Below are positions 1 through 13,200 of a DNA stretch of 64,000 bases, piece by piece. Positions within the stretch are counted from its first letter, which is position 1. Every line of letters starts with the position of its first letter. The DNA is from Maea johnstoni (Eukaryota; Annelida; Polychaeta; Spionida; Magelonidae), in assembly GCA_963942565.1 (NCBI GenBank), contig OZ012699.1:28884631-28948630 (forward strand). The letters run 5' to 3'. The notes under the pieces were generated by a model that was not told the DNA's origin, made no database searches, and saw nothing but the letters and a program-made list of their open reading frames with translations. A program made the translations under genes and the position numbers.

Positions 1-338
1 CATCTTAAAGACTTTAAGTATAAAAATCTAAATGGTTTCTGACACTTTTCACTATGTGTGAGTAATGATAGACCCTAAGAGAAGAAAATCCAGTTGTTGT
101 TTTCCTGGCGCAGACGCTCGGGGGTGGGGCAGAGGGGGGGTAGGGGCAGGAAATGTACAATTTTAGCCCACTTCCTTGCATTTTCATGATTTTCTAGCAA
201 AAATAAAGCGGTGCACTGAAGTATGTTTAGTAATAATCTCTTTCAATAGGTTTATCGGATTTATTCGAGTCATATTTGGAGTGGCGCAGAGCTTCGCGGG
301 TGGGGCAGAGGGGGGTAGGGGCGGGAAATGTACAATCT
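1..338 (-). repeat. Inverted segment of the satellite array
   Basis: This segment is the reverse complement of satellite units found further right. It shows the G-rich strand on plus, whereas the rest of the array shows the C-rich strand. It carries the variant GGAGTGGCGCAG together with TTAGAT and TCACACAT-type variants. That combination matches the third trimer of the higher-order repeat (about 1587-1925) better than its neighbours. The orientation switches abruptly near 338, where an inverted TGTACAAT motif runs straight into a forward GATGTTATACAAAG motif. The array may extend left of the window in this inverted orientation. Confidence 0.9.
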
Positions 339-3300
339 GATGTTATACAAAGTCGAAAACGGGTGTGGCTCATGCCCCTACCCCCCCTCACTACCAAGTC
401 AATGTCTGCGCCACCCCAAATATGATCTCAATCAATCAGGTATACCTATCAGAACAGTTTATTTCTAAAAAATACTTCACTGCACTATTTGATATTTGGT
501 AGGAAATCATGAAAATGCTAGGAAATTGCTAAAATTTGGATATTTCCCGCCCCTACCCCCCTCTGCCCCACCCGCGAAGCTCTGCGCCACCCCAAATATG
601 ACTCGAATAAATCCGATAAACCTATTGAAAGAGATTATTACTAAACATACTTCAGTGCACCGCTTTATTTTTGCTAGAAAATCATGAAAATGCAAGGAAG
701 TGGGCTAAAATTGTACATTTCCCGACCCTACCCCCCCTCTGCCCCACCCCCGAGCGTCTGTGCCAGGAAAACAACAACTGGATTTTCTTCTCTTAGGGTC
801 TATCATTACTCACACATTGTGAAAAGTGTCAGAAACCATTTAGATTTTTATACTTAGAGCCTTATAGATGTTATACAAAGTCGAAAACGGGTGTGGCTCA
901 TGCCCCTACCCCCCCTCACTACCAAGTCAATGTCTGCGCCACCCCAAATATGATCTCAATCAATCAGGTATACCTATTAGAAGAGTTTATTTCTAAAAAT
1001 ACTTCACTGCACTACTTGATATCTGGTAGGAAATCATGAAAATGCTAGGAAATGGCTTAAATTTGGATATTTCCCGCCCCTACCCCCCTCTGCCCCACCC
1101 GCGAAGCTCTGCGCCACCCCAAATATGACTCGAATAAATCCGATAAACCTATTGAAAGAGATTATTACTAAACATACTTCACTGCACCGCTTTATTTTTG
1201 CTAGAAAATCATGAAAATGCAAGGAAGTGGGCTAAAATTGTACATTTCCCGCCCCTACCCCCCCCCTCTGCCCCACCCCCGAGCGTCTGCGCCAGGAAAA
1301 CAACAACTGGATTTTCTTCTATTAAGGTCTATCATTACTCCCACATTGTGAAAAGTGTCAGAAACCATTTTGATTTTTATACTTAGAGCCTTTAAGATGT
1401 TATACAAAGTCGAAAACGGGTGTGGCTCATGCCCCTACCCCCCCTCACTACCAAGTCAATGTCTGCGCCACCCCAAATATGATCTCAATCAATCAGGTAT
1501 ACCTATTAGAAGAGTTTATTTCTAAAAATACTCCACTGCACTACTTGATATTTGGTAGGAATACATGAAAATGCCAGAAAATGGCTAAAATTGTACATTT
1601 CCCGCCCCTACCCCCCTCTGCCCCACCCGCGAAGCTCTGCGCCACTCCAAATATGACTCGAATAAATCCGATAAACCTATTGAAAGAGATTATTACTAAA
1701 CATACTTCAGTGCACCGCTTTATTTTTGCTAGAAAATCATGAAAATGCAAGGAAGTGGGCTAAAATTGTACATTTCCCGCCCCTACCCCCCCTCTGCCCC
1801 ACCCCCGAGCGTCTGCGCCAGGAAAACAACAACTGGATTTTCTTCTCTTAGGGTCTATCATTACTCACACATTGTGAAAAGTGTCAGAAACCATTTAGAT
1901 TTTTATACTTAGAGCCTTTAAGAAGTTATACAAAGTCGAAAACGGGTGTGGCTCATGCCCCTACCCCCCCTCACTACCAAGTCAATGTCTGCGCCACCCC
2001 AAATATGATCTCAATCAATCAGGTATACCTATTAGAAGAGTTTATTTCTAAAAAATACTTCACTGCACTATTTGATATTTGGTAGGAAATCATAAAAATG
2101 CTAGGTAATGGCTTAAATTTGGATATTTCCCGCCCCTACCCCCCTCTGCCCCACCCGCGAAGCTCTGCGCCACCCCAAATATGACTCGAATAAATCCGAT
2201 AAACCTATTGAAAGAGATTATTACTAAACATACTTCACTGCACCACTTTATTTTTGCTAGAAAATCATGAAAATGCAAGGAAGTGGGCTAAAATTGTACA
2301 TTTCCCGCCCCTACCCCCCCTCTGCCCCACCCCCGAGCGTCTGCGCCAGGAAAACAACAACTGGATTTTCTTCTCGTAGGTTCTATCATTACTCACACAT
2401 TGTGAAAAGTGTCAGAAACCATTTTGATTTTTATACTTAGAGCCTTTAAGATGTTATACAAAGTCGAAAACGGGTGTGGCTCATGCCCCTACCCCCCCTC
2501 ACTACCAAGTCAATGTCTGCGCCACCCCAAATATGATCTCAATCAATCAGGTATACCTATTAGAAGAGTTTATTTCTAAAAATACTCCACTGCACTACTT
2601 GATATTTGGTAGGAATACATGAAAATGCCAGAAAATGGCTAAAATTGTACATTTCCCGCCCCTACCCCCCTCTGCCCCACCCGCGAAGCTCTGCGCCACT
2701 CCAAATATGACTCGAATAAATCCGATAAACCTATTGAAAGAGATTATTACTAAACATACTTCAGTGCACCGCTTTATCTTTGCTAGAAAATCATGAAAAT
2801 GCAAGGAGGTGGGCTAAAATTGTACATTTCCCGCCCCTACCCCCCCTCTGCCCCACCCCCGAGCGTCTGCGCCAGGAAAATAACAGCTGGATTTTCTTCT
2901 CTTAGGGTCTATCATTACTCCCACATTGTGAAAAGTGTCAGAAACCATTTTGATTTTTATACTTAGAGCCTTTAAGATGTTATACAAAGTCGAAAACGGG
3001 TGTGGCTCATGCCCCTACCCCCCCTCACTACCAAGTCAATGTCTGCGCCACCCTAAATATGATCTCAATCAATCAGGTATACCTATTAGAAGAGTTTATT
3101 TCTAAAAATACTTCACTGCACTACTTGATATTTGGTAGGAAATCATGAAAATGCTAGGAAATGGCTAAAATTGTACATTTCCCGCCCCTACCCCACCTCT
3201 GCCCCACCCCCGAGCGTCTGCGCCAGGAAAACAACAACTGGATTTTCTACTCTTAAGGTCTATCATTACTCCCACATTGTGAAAAGTGTCAGAAACCATT

Positions 3301-6300
3301 TTGATTTTTATACTTAGAGCCTTTAAGATGTTATACAAAGTCGAAAACGGGTGTGGCTCATGCCCCTACCCCCCCTCACTACCAAGTCAATGTCTGCGCC
3401 ACCCTAAATATGATCTCAATCAATCAGGTATACCTATTAGAAGAGTTTATTTCTAAAAATGCTTCACTGCACTACTTGATATTTGGTAAGAAATCATAAA
3501 AATGCTAGGTAATGGCTTAAATTTGGATATTTCCCGCCCCTACCCCCCTCTGCCCCACCCGCGAAGCTCTGCGCCACCCCAAATATGACTTGAATAAATC
3601 CGATAAACCTATTGAAATAAATTATTACTAAACATACTTCAGTGCACCGCTTTATTTTTGCTAGAAAATCATGAAAATGCAAGGGAGTGGGCTAAAATTG
3701 TACATTTCCCGCCCCTACCCCCCCCCCTCTGCCCCACCCCCGAGCGTCTGCGCCAGGAAAACAACAACTGGATTTTCTTCTCTTAAGGTCTATCATTACT
3801 CCCACATTGTGAAAAGTGTCAGAAACCATTTTGATTTTTATACTTAGAGCCTTTAAGATGTTATACAAAGTCGAAAACGGGTGTGGCTCATGCCCCTACC
3901 CCCCCTCACTACCAAGTCAATGTCTGCGCCACCCCAAATATGATCTCAATCAATCAGGTATACCTATTAGAAGAGTTTATTTCTAAAAATACTTCACTGC
4001 ACTACTTGATATCTGGTAGGAAATCATGAAAATGCTAGGAAATGGCTTAAATTTGGATATTTCTCGCCCCTACCCCCCTCTGCCCCACCCGCAAAGCTCT
4101 GCACCACCCCAAATATGACTCGAATAAATCCGATAAACCTATTGAAAGAGATTATTACTAAACATACTTCACTGCACCGCTTTATTTTTGCTAGAAAATC
4201 ATGAAAATGCAAGGAAGTGGGCTAAAATTGTACATTTCCCGCCCCTACCCCCCCTCTGCCCCACCCACGAGCGTCTGCGCCAGGAAAACAACAACTGGAT
4301 TTTCTTCTCTTAAGGTCTATCATTACTCCCACATTGTGAAAAGTGTCAGAAACCATTTTGATTTTTATACTTAGAGCCTTTAAGATGTTATACAAAGTCG
4401 AAAACGGGTGTGGCTCATGCCCCTACCCCCCCTCACTACCAAGTCAATGTCTGCGCCACCCCAAATATGATCTCAATCAATCAGGTATACCTATTAGAAG
4501 AGTTTATTTCTAAAAATACTTCACTGCACTACTTGATATTTGGTAGGAAATCATAAAAATGCTAGGTAATGGCTTAAATTTGGATATTTCCCGCCCCTAC
4601 CCCCCTCTGCCCCACCCGCGAAGCTCTGCGCCACCCCAAATATGACTTGAATAAATCCGATAAACCTATTGAAATAAATTATTACTAAACATACTTCAGT
4701 GCACCGCTTTATTTTTGCTAGAAAATCATGAAAATGCAAGGGAGTGGGCTAAAATTGTACATTTCCCGCCCCTACCCCCCCTCTGCCCCACCCCGAGCGT
4801 CTGCGCCAGAAAAACAACAACTGGATTTTCTTCTCTTAGGGTCTATCATTACTCACACATTGTGAAAAGTGTCAGAAACCATTTAGATTTTTATACTTAG
4901 AGCCTTTAAGATGTTATACAAAGTCGAAAACGGGTGTGGCTCATGCCCCTACCCCCCCTCACTACCAAGTCAATGTCTGCGCCACCCCAAATATGATCTC
5001 AATCAATCAGGTATACCTATCAGAACAGTTTATTTCTAAAAAATACTTCACTGCACTATTTGATATTTGGTAGGAAATCATGAAAATGCTAGGAAATTGC
5101 TAAAATTTGGATATTTCCCGCCCCTACCCCCCTCTGCCCCACCCGCGAAGCTCTGCGCCACCCCAAATATGACTCGAATAAATCCGATAAACCTATTGAA
5201 AGAGATTATTACTAAACATACTTCAGTGCACCGCTTTATTTTTGCTAGAAAATCATGAAAATGCAAGGAAGTGGGCTAAAATTGTACATTTCCCGACCCT
5301 ACCCCCCCTCTGCCCCACCCCCGAGCGTCTGTGCCAGGAAAACAACAACTGGATTTTCTTCTCTTAGGGTCTATCATTACTCACACATTGTGAAAAGTGT
5401 CAGAAACCATTTAGATTTTTATACTTAGAGCCTTATAGATGTTATACAAAGTCGAAAACGGGTGTGGCTCATGCCCCTACCCCCCCTCACTACCAAGTCA
5501 ATGTCTGCGCCACCCCAAATATGATCTCAATCAATCAGGTATACCTATTAGAAGAGTTTATTTCTAAAAATACTTCACTGCACTACTTGATATCTGGTAG
5601 GAAATCATGAAAATGCTAGGAAATGGCTTAAATTTGGATATTTCCCGCCCCTACCCCCCTCTGCCCCACCCGCGAAGCTCTGCGCCACCCCAAATATGAC
5701 TCGAATAAATCCGATAAACCTATTGAAAGAGATTATTACTAAACATACTTCACTGCACCGCTTTATTTTTGCTAGAAAATCATGAAAATGCAAGGAAGTG
5801 GGCTAAAATTGTACATTTCCCGCCCCTACCCCCCCCTCTGCCCCACCCCCGAGCGTCTGCGCCAGGAAAACAACAACTGGATTTTCTTCTATTAAGGTCT
5901 ATCATTACTCCCACATTGTGAAAAGTGTCAGAAACCATTTTGATTTTTATACTTAGAGCCTTTAAGATGTTATACAAAGTCGAAAACGGGTGTGGCTCAT
6001 GCCCCTACCCCCCCTCACTACCAAGTCAATGTCTGCGCCACCCCAAATATGATCTCAATCAATCAGGTATACCTATTAGAAGAGTTTATTTCTAAAAATA
6101 CTCCACTGCACTACTTGATATTTGGTAGGAATACATGAAAATGCCAGAAAATGGCTAAAATTGTACATTTCCCGCCCCTACCCCCCTCTGCCCCACCCGC
6201 GAAGCTCTGCGCCACTCCAAATATGACTCGAATAAATCCGATAAACCTATTGAAAGAGATTATTACTAAACATACTTCAGTGCACCGCTTTATTTTTGCT

Positions 6301-9300
6301 AGAAAATCATGAAAATGCAAGGAAGTGGGCTAAAATTGTACATTTCCCGCCCCTACCCCCCCTCTGCCCCACCCCCGAGCGTCTGCGCCAGGAAAACAAC
6401 AACTGGATTTTCTTCTCTTAGGGTCTATCATTACTCACACATTGTGAAAAGTGTCAGAAACCATTTAGATTTTTATACTTAGAGCCTTTAAGAAGTTATA
6501 CAAAGTCGAAAACGGGTGTGGCTCATGCCCCTACCCCCCCTCACTACCAAGTCAATGTCTGCGCCACCCCAAATATGATCTCAATCAATCAGGTATACCT
6601 ATTAGAAGAGTTTATTTCTAAAAAATACTTCACTGCACTATTTGATATTTGGTAGGAAATCATAAAAATGCTAGGTAATGGCTTAAATTTGGATATTTCC
6701 CGCCCCTACCCCCCTCTGCCCCACCCGCGAAGCTCTGCGCCACCCCAAATATGACTCGAATAAATCCGATAAACCTATTGAAAGAGATTATTACTAAACA
6801 TACTTCACTGCACCACTTTATTTTTGCTAGAAAATCATGAAAATGCAAGGAAGTGGGCTAAAATTGTACATTTCCCGCCCCTACCCCCCCTCTGCCCCAC
6901 CCCCGAGCGTCTGCGCCAGGAAAACAACAACTGGATTTTCTTCTCGTAGGTTCTATCATTACTCACACATTGTGAAAAGTGTCAGAAACCATTTTGATTT
7001 TTATACTTAGAGCCTTTAAGATGTTATACAAAGTCGAAAACGGGTGTGGCTCATGCCCCTACCCCCCCTCACTACCAAGTCAATGTCTGCGCCACCCCAA
7101 ATATGATCTCAATCAATCAGGTATACCTATTAGAAGAGTTTATTTCTAAAAATACTCCACTGCACTACTTGATATTTGGTAGGAATACATGAAAATGCCA
7201 GAAAATGGCTAAAATTGTACATTTCCCGCCCCTACCCCCCTCTGCCCCACCCGCGAAGCTCTGCGCCACTCCAAATATGACTCGAATAAATCCGATAAAC
7301 CTATTGAAAGAGATTATTACTAAACATACTTCAGTGCACCGCTTTATCTTTGCTAGAAAATCATGAAAATGCAAGGAGGTGGGCTAAAATTGTACATTTC
7401 CCGCCCCTACCCCCCCTCTGCCCCACCCCCGAGCGTCTGCGCCAGGAAAATAACAGCTGGATTTTCTTCTCTTAGGGTCTATCATTACTCCCACATTGTG
7501 AAAAGTGTCAGAAACCATTTTGATTTTTATACTTAGAGCCTTTAAGATGTTATACAAAGTCGAAAACGGGTGTGGCTCATGCCCCTACCCCCCCTCACTA
7601 CCAAGTCAATGTCTGCGCCACCCTAAATATGATCTCAATCAATCAGGTATACCTATTAGAAGAGTTTATTTCTAAAAATACTTCACTGCACTACTTGATA
7701 TTTGGTAGGAAATCATGAAAATGCTAGGAAATGGCTAAAATTGTACATTTCCCGCCCCTACCCCACCTCTGCCCCACCCCCGAGCGTCTGCGCCAGGAAA
7801 ACAACAACTGGATTTTCTACTCTTAAGGTCTATCATTACTCCCACATTGTGAAAAGTGTCAGAAACCATTTTGATTTTTATACTTAGAGCCTTTAAGATG
7901 TTATACAAAGTCGAAAACGGGTGTGGCTCATGCCCCTACCCCCCCTCACTACCAAGTCAATGTCTGCGCCACCCTAAATATGATCTCAATCAATCAGGTA
8001 TACCTATTAGAAGAGTTTATTTCTAAAAATGCTTCACTGCACTACTTGATATTTGGTAAGAAATCATAAAAATGCTAGGTAATGGCTTAAATTTGGATAT
8101 TTCCCGCCCCTACCCCCCTCTGCCCCACCCGCGAAGCTCTGCGCCACCCCAAATATGACTTGAATAAATCCGATAAACCTATTGAAATAAATTATTACTA
8201 AACATACTTCAGTGCACCGCTTTATTTTTGCTAGAAAATCATGAAAATGCAAGGGAGTGGGCTAAAATTGTACATTTCCCGCCCCTACCCCCCCCCCTCT
8301 GCCCCACCCCCGAGCGTCTGCGCCAGGAAAACAACAACTGGATTTTCTTCTCTTAAGGTCTATCATTACTCCCACATTGTGAAAAGTGTCAGAAACCATT
8401 TTGATTTTTATACTTAGAGCCTTTAAGATGTTATACAAAGTCGAAAACGGGTGTGGCTCATGCCCCTACCCCCCCTCACTACCAAGTCAATGTCTGCGCC
8501 ACCCCAAATATGATCTCAATCAATCAGGTATACCTATTAGAAGAGTTTATTTCTAAAAATACTTCACTGCACTACTTGATATCTGGTAGGAAATCATGAA
8601 AATGCTAGGAAATGGCTTAAATTTGGATATTTCTCGCCCCTACCCCCCTCTGCCCCACCCGCAAAGCTCTGCACCACCCCAAATATGACTCGAATAAATC
8701 CGATAAACCTATTGAAAGAGATTATTACTAAACATACTTCACTGCACCGCTTTATTTTTGCTAGAAAATCATGAAAATGCAAGGAAGTGGGCTAAAATTG
8801 TACATTTCCCGCCCCTACCCCCCCTCTGCCCCACCCACGAGCGTCTGCGCCAGGAAAACAACAACTGGATTTTCTTCTCTTAAGGTCTATCATTACTCCC
8901 ACATTGTGAAAAGTGTCAGAAACCATTTTGATTTTTATACTTAGAGCCTTTAAGATGTTATACAAAGTCGAAAACGGGTGTGGCTCATGCCCCTACCCCC
9001 CCTCACTACCAAGTCAATGTCTGCGCCACCCCAAATATGATCTCAATCAATCAGGTATACCTATTAGAAGAGTTTATTTCTAAAAATACTTCACTGCACT
9101 ACTTGATATTTGGTAGGAAATCATAAAAATGCTAGGTAATGGCTTAAATTTGGATATTTCCCGCCCCTACCCCCCTCTGCCCCACCCGCGAAGCTCTGCG
9201 CCACCCCAAATATGACTTGAATAAATCCGATAAACCTATTGAAATAAATTATTACTAAACATACTTCAGTGCACCGCTTTATTTTTGCTAGAAAATCATG

Positions 9301-11937
9301 AAAATGCAAGGGAGTGGGCTAAAATTGTACATTTCCCGCCCCTACCCCCCCTCTGCCCCACCCCGAGCGTCTGCGCCAGAAAAACAACAACTGGATTTTC
9401 TTCTCTTAGGGTCTATCATTACTCACACATTGTGAAAAGTGTCAGAAACCATTTAGATTTTTATACTTAGAGCCTTTAAGATGTTATACAAAGTCGAAAA
9501 CGGGTGTGGCTCATGCCCCTACCCCCCCTCACTACCAAGTCAATGTCTGCGCCACCCCAAATATGATCTCAATCAATCAGGTATACCTATTAGAAGAGTT
9601 TATTTCTAAAAATACTTCACTGCACTACTTGATATCTGGTAGGAAATCATGAAAATGCTAGGAAATGGCTTAAATTTGGATATTTCCCGCCCCTACCCCC
9701 CTCTGCCCCACCCGCAAAGCTCTGCGCCACCCCAAATATGACTCGAATAAATCCGATAAACCTATTGAAAGAGATTATTACTAAACATACTTCACTGCAC
9801 CGCTTTATTTTTGCTAGAAAATCATGAAAATGCAAGGAAGTGGGCTAAAATTGTACATTTCCCGCCCCTACCCCCCCTCTGCCCCACCCACGAGCGTCTG
9901 CGCCAGGAAAACAACAACTGGATTTTCTTCTCTTAAGGTCTATCATTACTCCCACATTGTGAAAAGTGTCAGAAACCATTTTGATTTTTATACTTAGAGC
10001 CTTTAAGATGTTATACAAAGTCGAAAACGGGTGTGGCTCATGCCCCTACCCCCCCTCACTACCAAGTCAATGTCTGCGCCACCCCAAATATGATCTCAAT
10101 CAATCAGGTATACCTATTAGAAGAGTTTATTTCTAAAAATACTCCACTGCACTTCTTGATATTTGGTAGGAATACATGAAAATGCCAGAAAATGGCTAAA
10201 ATTGTACATTTCCCGCCCCTACCCCCCTCTGCCCCACCCGCGAAGCTCTGCGCCACTCCAAATATGACTCGAATAAATCCGATAAACCTATTGAAAGAGA
10301 TTATTACTAAACATACTTCAGTGCACCGCTTTATTTTTGCTAGAAAATCATGAAAATGCAAGGAAGTGGGCTAAAATTGTACATTTCCCGCCCCTACCCC
10401 CCCTCTGCCCCACCCCCGAGCGTCTGCGCCAGGAAAACAACAACTGGATTTTCTTCTCTTAGGGTCTATCATTACTCACACATTGTGAAAAGTGTCAGAA
10501 ACCATTTAGATTTTTATACTTAGAGCCTTTAAGATGTTATACAAAGTCGAAAACGGGTGTGGCTCATGCCCCTACCCCCCCTCACTACCAAGTCAATGTC
10601 TGCGCCACCCCAAATATGATCTCAATCAATCAGGTATACCTATTAGAAGAGTTTATTTCTAAAAAATACTTCACTGCACTATTTGATATTTGGTAGGAAA
10701 TCATAAAAATGCTAGGTAATGGCTTAAATTTGGATATTTCCCGCCCCTACCCCCCTCTGCCCCACCCGCGAAGCTCTGCGCCACCCCAAATATGACTCGA
10801 ATAAATCCGATAAACCTATTGAAAGAGATTATTACTAAACATACTTCACTGCACCACTTTATTTTTGCTAGAAAATCATGAAAATGCAAGGAAGTGGGCT
10901 AAAATTGTACATTTCCCGCCCCTACCCCCCCTCTGCCCCACCCCCGAGCGTCTGCGCCAGGAAAACAACAACTGGATTTTCTTCTCGTAGGTTCTATCAT
11001 TACTCACACATTGTGAAAAGTGTCAGAAACCATTTTGATTTTTATACTTAGAGCCTTTAAGATGTTATACAAAGTCGAAAACGGGTGTGGCTCATGCCCC
11101 TACCCCCCCTCACTACCAAGTCAATGTCTGCGCCACCCCAAATATGATCTCAATCAATCAGGTATACCTATTAGAAGAGTTTATTTCTAAAAATACTCCA
11201 CTGCACTACTTGATATTTGGTAGGAATACATGAAAATGCCAGAAAATGGCTAAAATTGTACATTTCCCGCCCCTACCCCCCTCTGCCCCACCCGCGAAGC
11301 TCTGCGCCACTCCAAATATGACTCGAATAAATCCGATAAACCTATTGAAAGAGATTATTACTAAACATACTTCAGTGCACCGCTTTATCTTTGCTAGAAA
11401 ATCATGAAAATGCAAGGAAGTGGGCTAAAATTGTACATTTCCCGCCCCTACCCCCCCTCTGCCCCACCCCCGAGCGTCTGCGCCAGGAAAATAACAGCTG
11501 GATTTTCTTCTCTTAGGGTCTATCATTACTCCCACATTGTGAAAAGTGTCAGAAACCATTTTGATTTTTATACTTAGAGCCTTTAAGATGTTATACAAAG
11601 TCGAAAACGGGTGTGGCTCATGCCCCTACCCCCCCTCACTACCAAGTCAATGTCTGCGCCACCCTAAATATGATCTCAATCAATCAGGTATACCTATTAG
11701 AAGAGTTTATTTCTAAAAATACTTCACTGCACTACTTGATATTTGGTAGGAAATCATGAAAATGCTAGGAAATGGCTAAAATTGTACATTTCCCGCCCCT
11801 ACCCCACCTCTGCCCCACCCCCGAGCGTCTGCGCCAGGAAAACAACAACTGGATTTTCTTCTCTTAGGGTCTATCATTACTCCCACATTGTGAAAAGTGT
11901 CAGAAACCATTTAGATCTTTATACTTAGAGCCTTTAG
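339..11937 (+). repeat. Three-level higher-order satellite (175 / 527 / 4571 bp)
   Basis: The base unit is about 175 bp, and three diverged subunits form a trimer of 526-530 bp. One subunit contains GCGAAGCTCTGCGCC, one contains GAGCGTCTGCGCCAGG, and one contains AAGTCAATGTCTGCG. Eight trimers plus one trimer lacking a subunit (spacing 878 instead of 527, near 2805-3682) make a 4571-bp higher-order unit. Units at 339-4909 and 4910-9480 look virtually identical wherever I compared them. The third unit (9481-11937) is partial and lacks one trimer. Each subunit ends in a C-rich block (CCCGCCCCTACCCCCC type). Short open frames of about 62 codons recur only because the satellite recurs; I call no gene here. 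Confidence 0.95.
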
Positions 11938-13200
11938 AGCCCCCCCCCCCCCCCCTGCCTCTCTGCCCAACCCCCCTCCTCACTTAAATAAAGCATTGAA
12001 ATATTAGATAACATGAATGGTGTAGAAATAGCTAAAAAACCCTGCTAAAAGCTGTGAAACAACAAAAATGATGTTTTATTAAAATCATTAATCACATGGG
12101 ACCTGTGAATAAGGAGATGGTTTGAATAAGGAAATTTACTCATTCAACATTCGAATGTTGAATGTTGAACGTTGAAAAAGGAGCCAACTTCAGCCCGGTT
12201 AAAATGTTGATTTCGCTCATTAGGTCCCATTGTAAAATTTGCCCATTACAAACAGTGCCAATGTGAGCTATCTTGCGTGGAATTTTACTATGGGCACCTG
12301 ATGAGCAAACATTTAAAATGTATTGAGAAGCAGTATTCTGATATTTATCCATTAATCTAGAAGCTCATCTTTCCCTTATAAACAGGGAATTTTTCTGGTC
12401 CAGCTCTTCACCCCAATACTTCATTTTTTTCCTAAATAGGCTTCTCTTTTGTATATTTCATAGCCGTAAAGAGGTAAGTGTGGGATTGATTATTGCTAAT
12501 TTAAGCTAACAATGAGCGATAGTACAAGTTCAGGAGTATAGTCCATTCACTCTGCACAAAAGATTGACATACCCTACAGGTGGACGTGTGACCTCTACAT
12601 GTCCACTTGTAAAGTATACAGATGGGTTCTGCCAATAGCCCAGTAAGTTGTCTGGGTCACAGAGTAGGGAGGCTCGCCAGGGGTATCATATCTCAAGTAC
12701 CACAATCTCTTCATCTTATATTAGACTACTAGTGTCCCATGTACCAATTGCCCCTTTAGTTCCCCCTATGTTCTAGTTCTCCACACTCAGTGACTACTAA
12801 CCACAAACTGACCCAGATTTCTATAAGTGAACCGGTGAGCTTGAACTGAACACCAATAGAGAACAAACCTGTTCTTACAGGCACACACTTGAAACTTACA
12901 AACCCATTCGCTTTGCTCATTGTTAGCTTGAATTAGCAATAAGAACCTCTCCTGCCAAGACGACAGTGTGCTGACCTTCTGTCCTATATTGCATAGTACC
13001 AACCCCCAGGGCACATTTTTTGTCATTAATTTCCACCCATGGGGCATATTTTGTGAACCACATTTTCTAGCCTCGTGGGCATTAAAATATGAAAAATGAA
13101 TATAAAACTTTTATTGTATTGATTTGCACAGGTGCAGGTAGATCCTAAAATAAAATACAATACCGCTTTCTCCATTCACTATGACGAGATTCAGTAATCC
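11938..13200. other. Satellite edge and unique noncoding DNA
   Basis: The array ends in a run of about 15 C and a degenerate C-rich tail to about 11980. Beyond it the sequence is AT-rich with no convincing coding region. It contains a perfect 24-bp palindrome at 12141-12164. A roughly 24-bp inverted pair built on CTCATTGTTAGCTT lies near 12498-12525 and 12918-12943 and may mark an old MITE. Nothing else was recognised. Confidence 0.6.

Noticed and set aside
496-11928. Recurring ~62-codon frames (MHFHDFLAKIKRC type) across the satellite
   Set aside because: They repeat only because the satellite repeats. They run through the C-rich blocks, with no start-site or domain logic and no codon bias.
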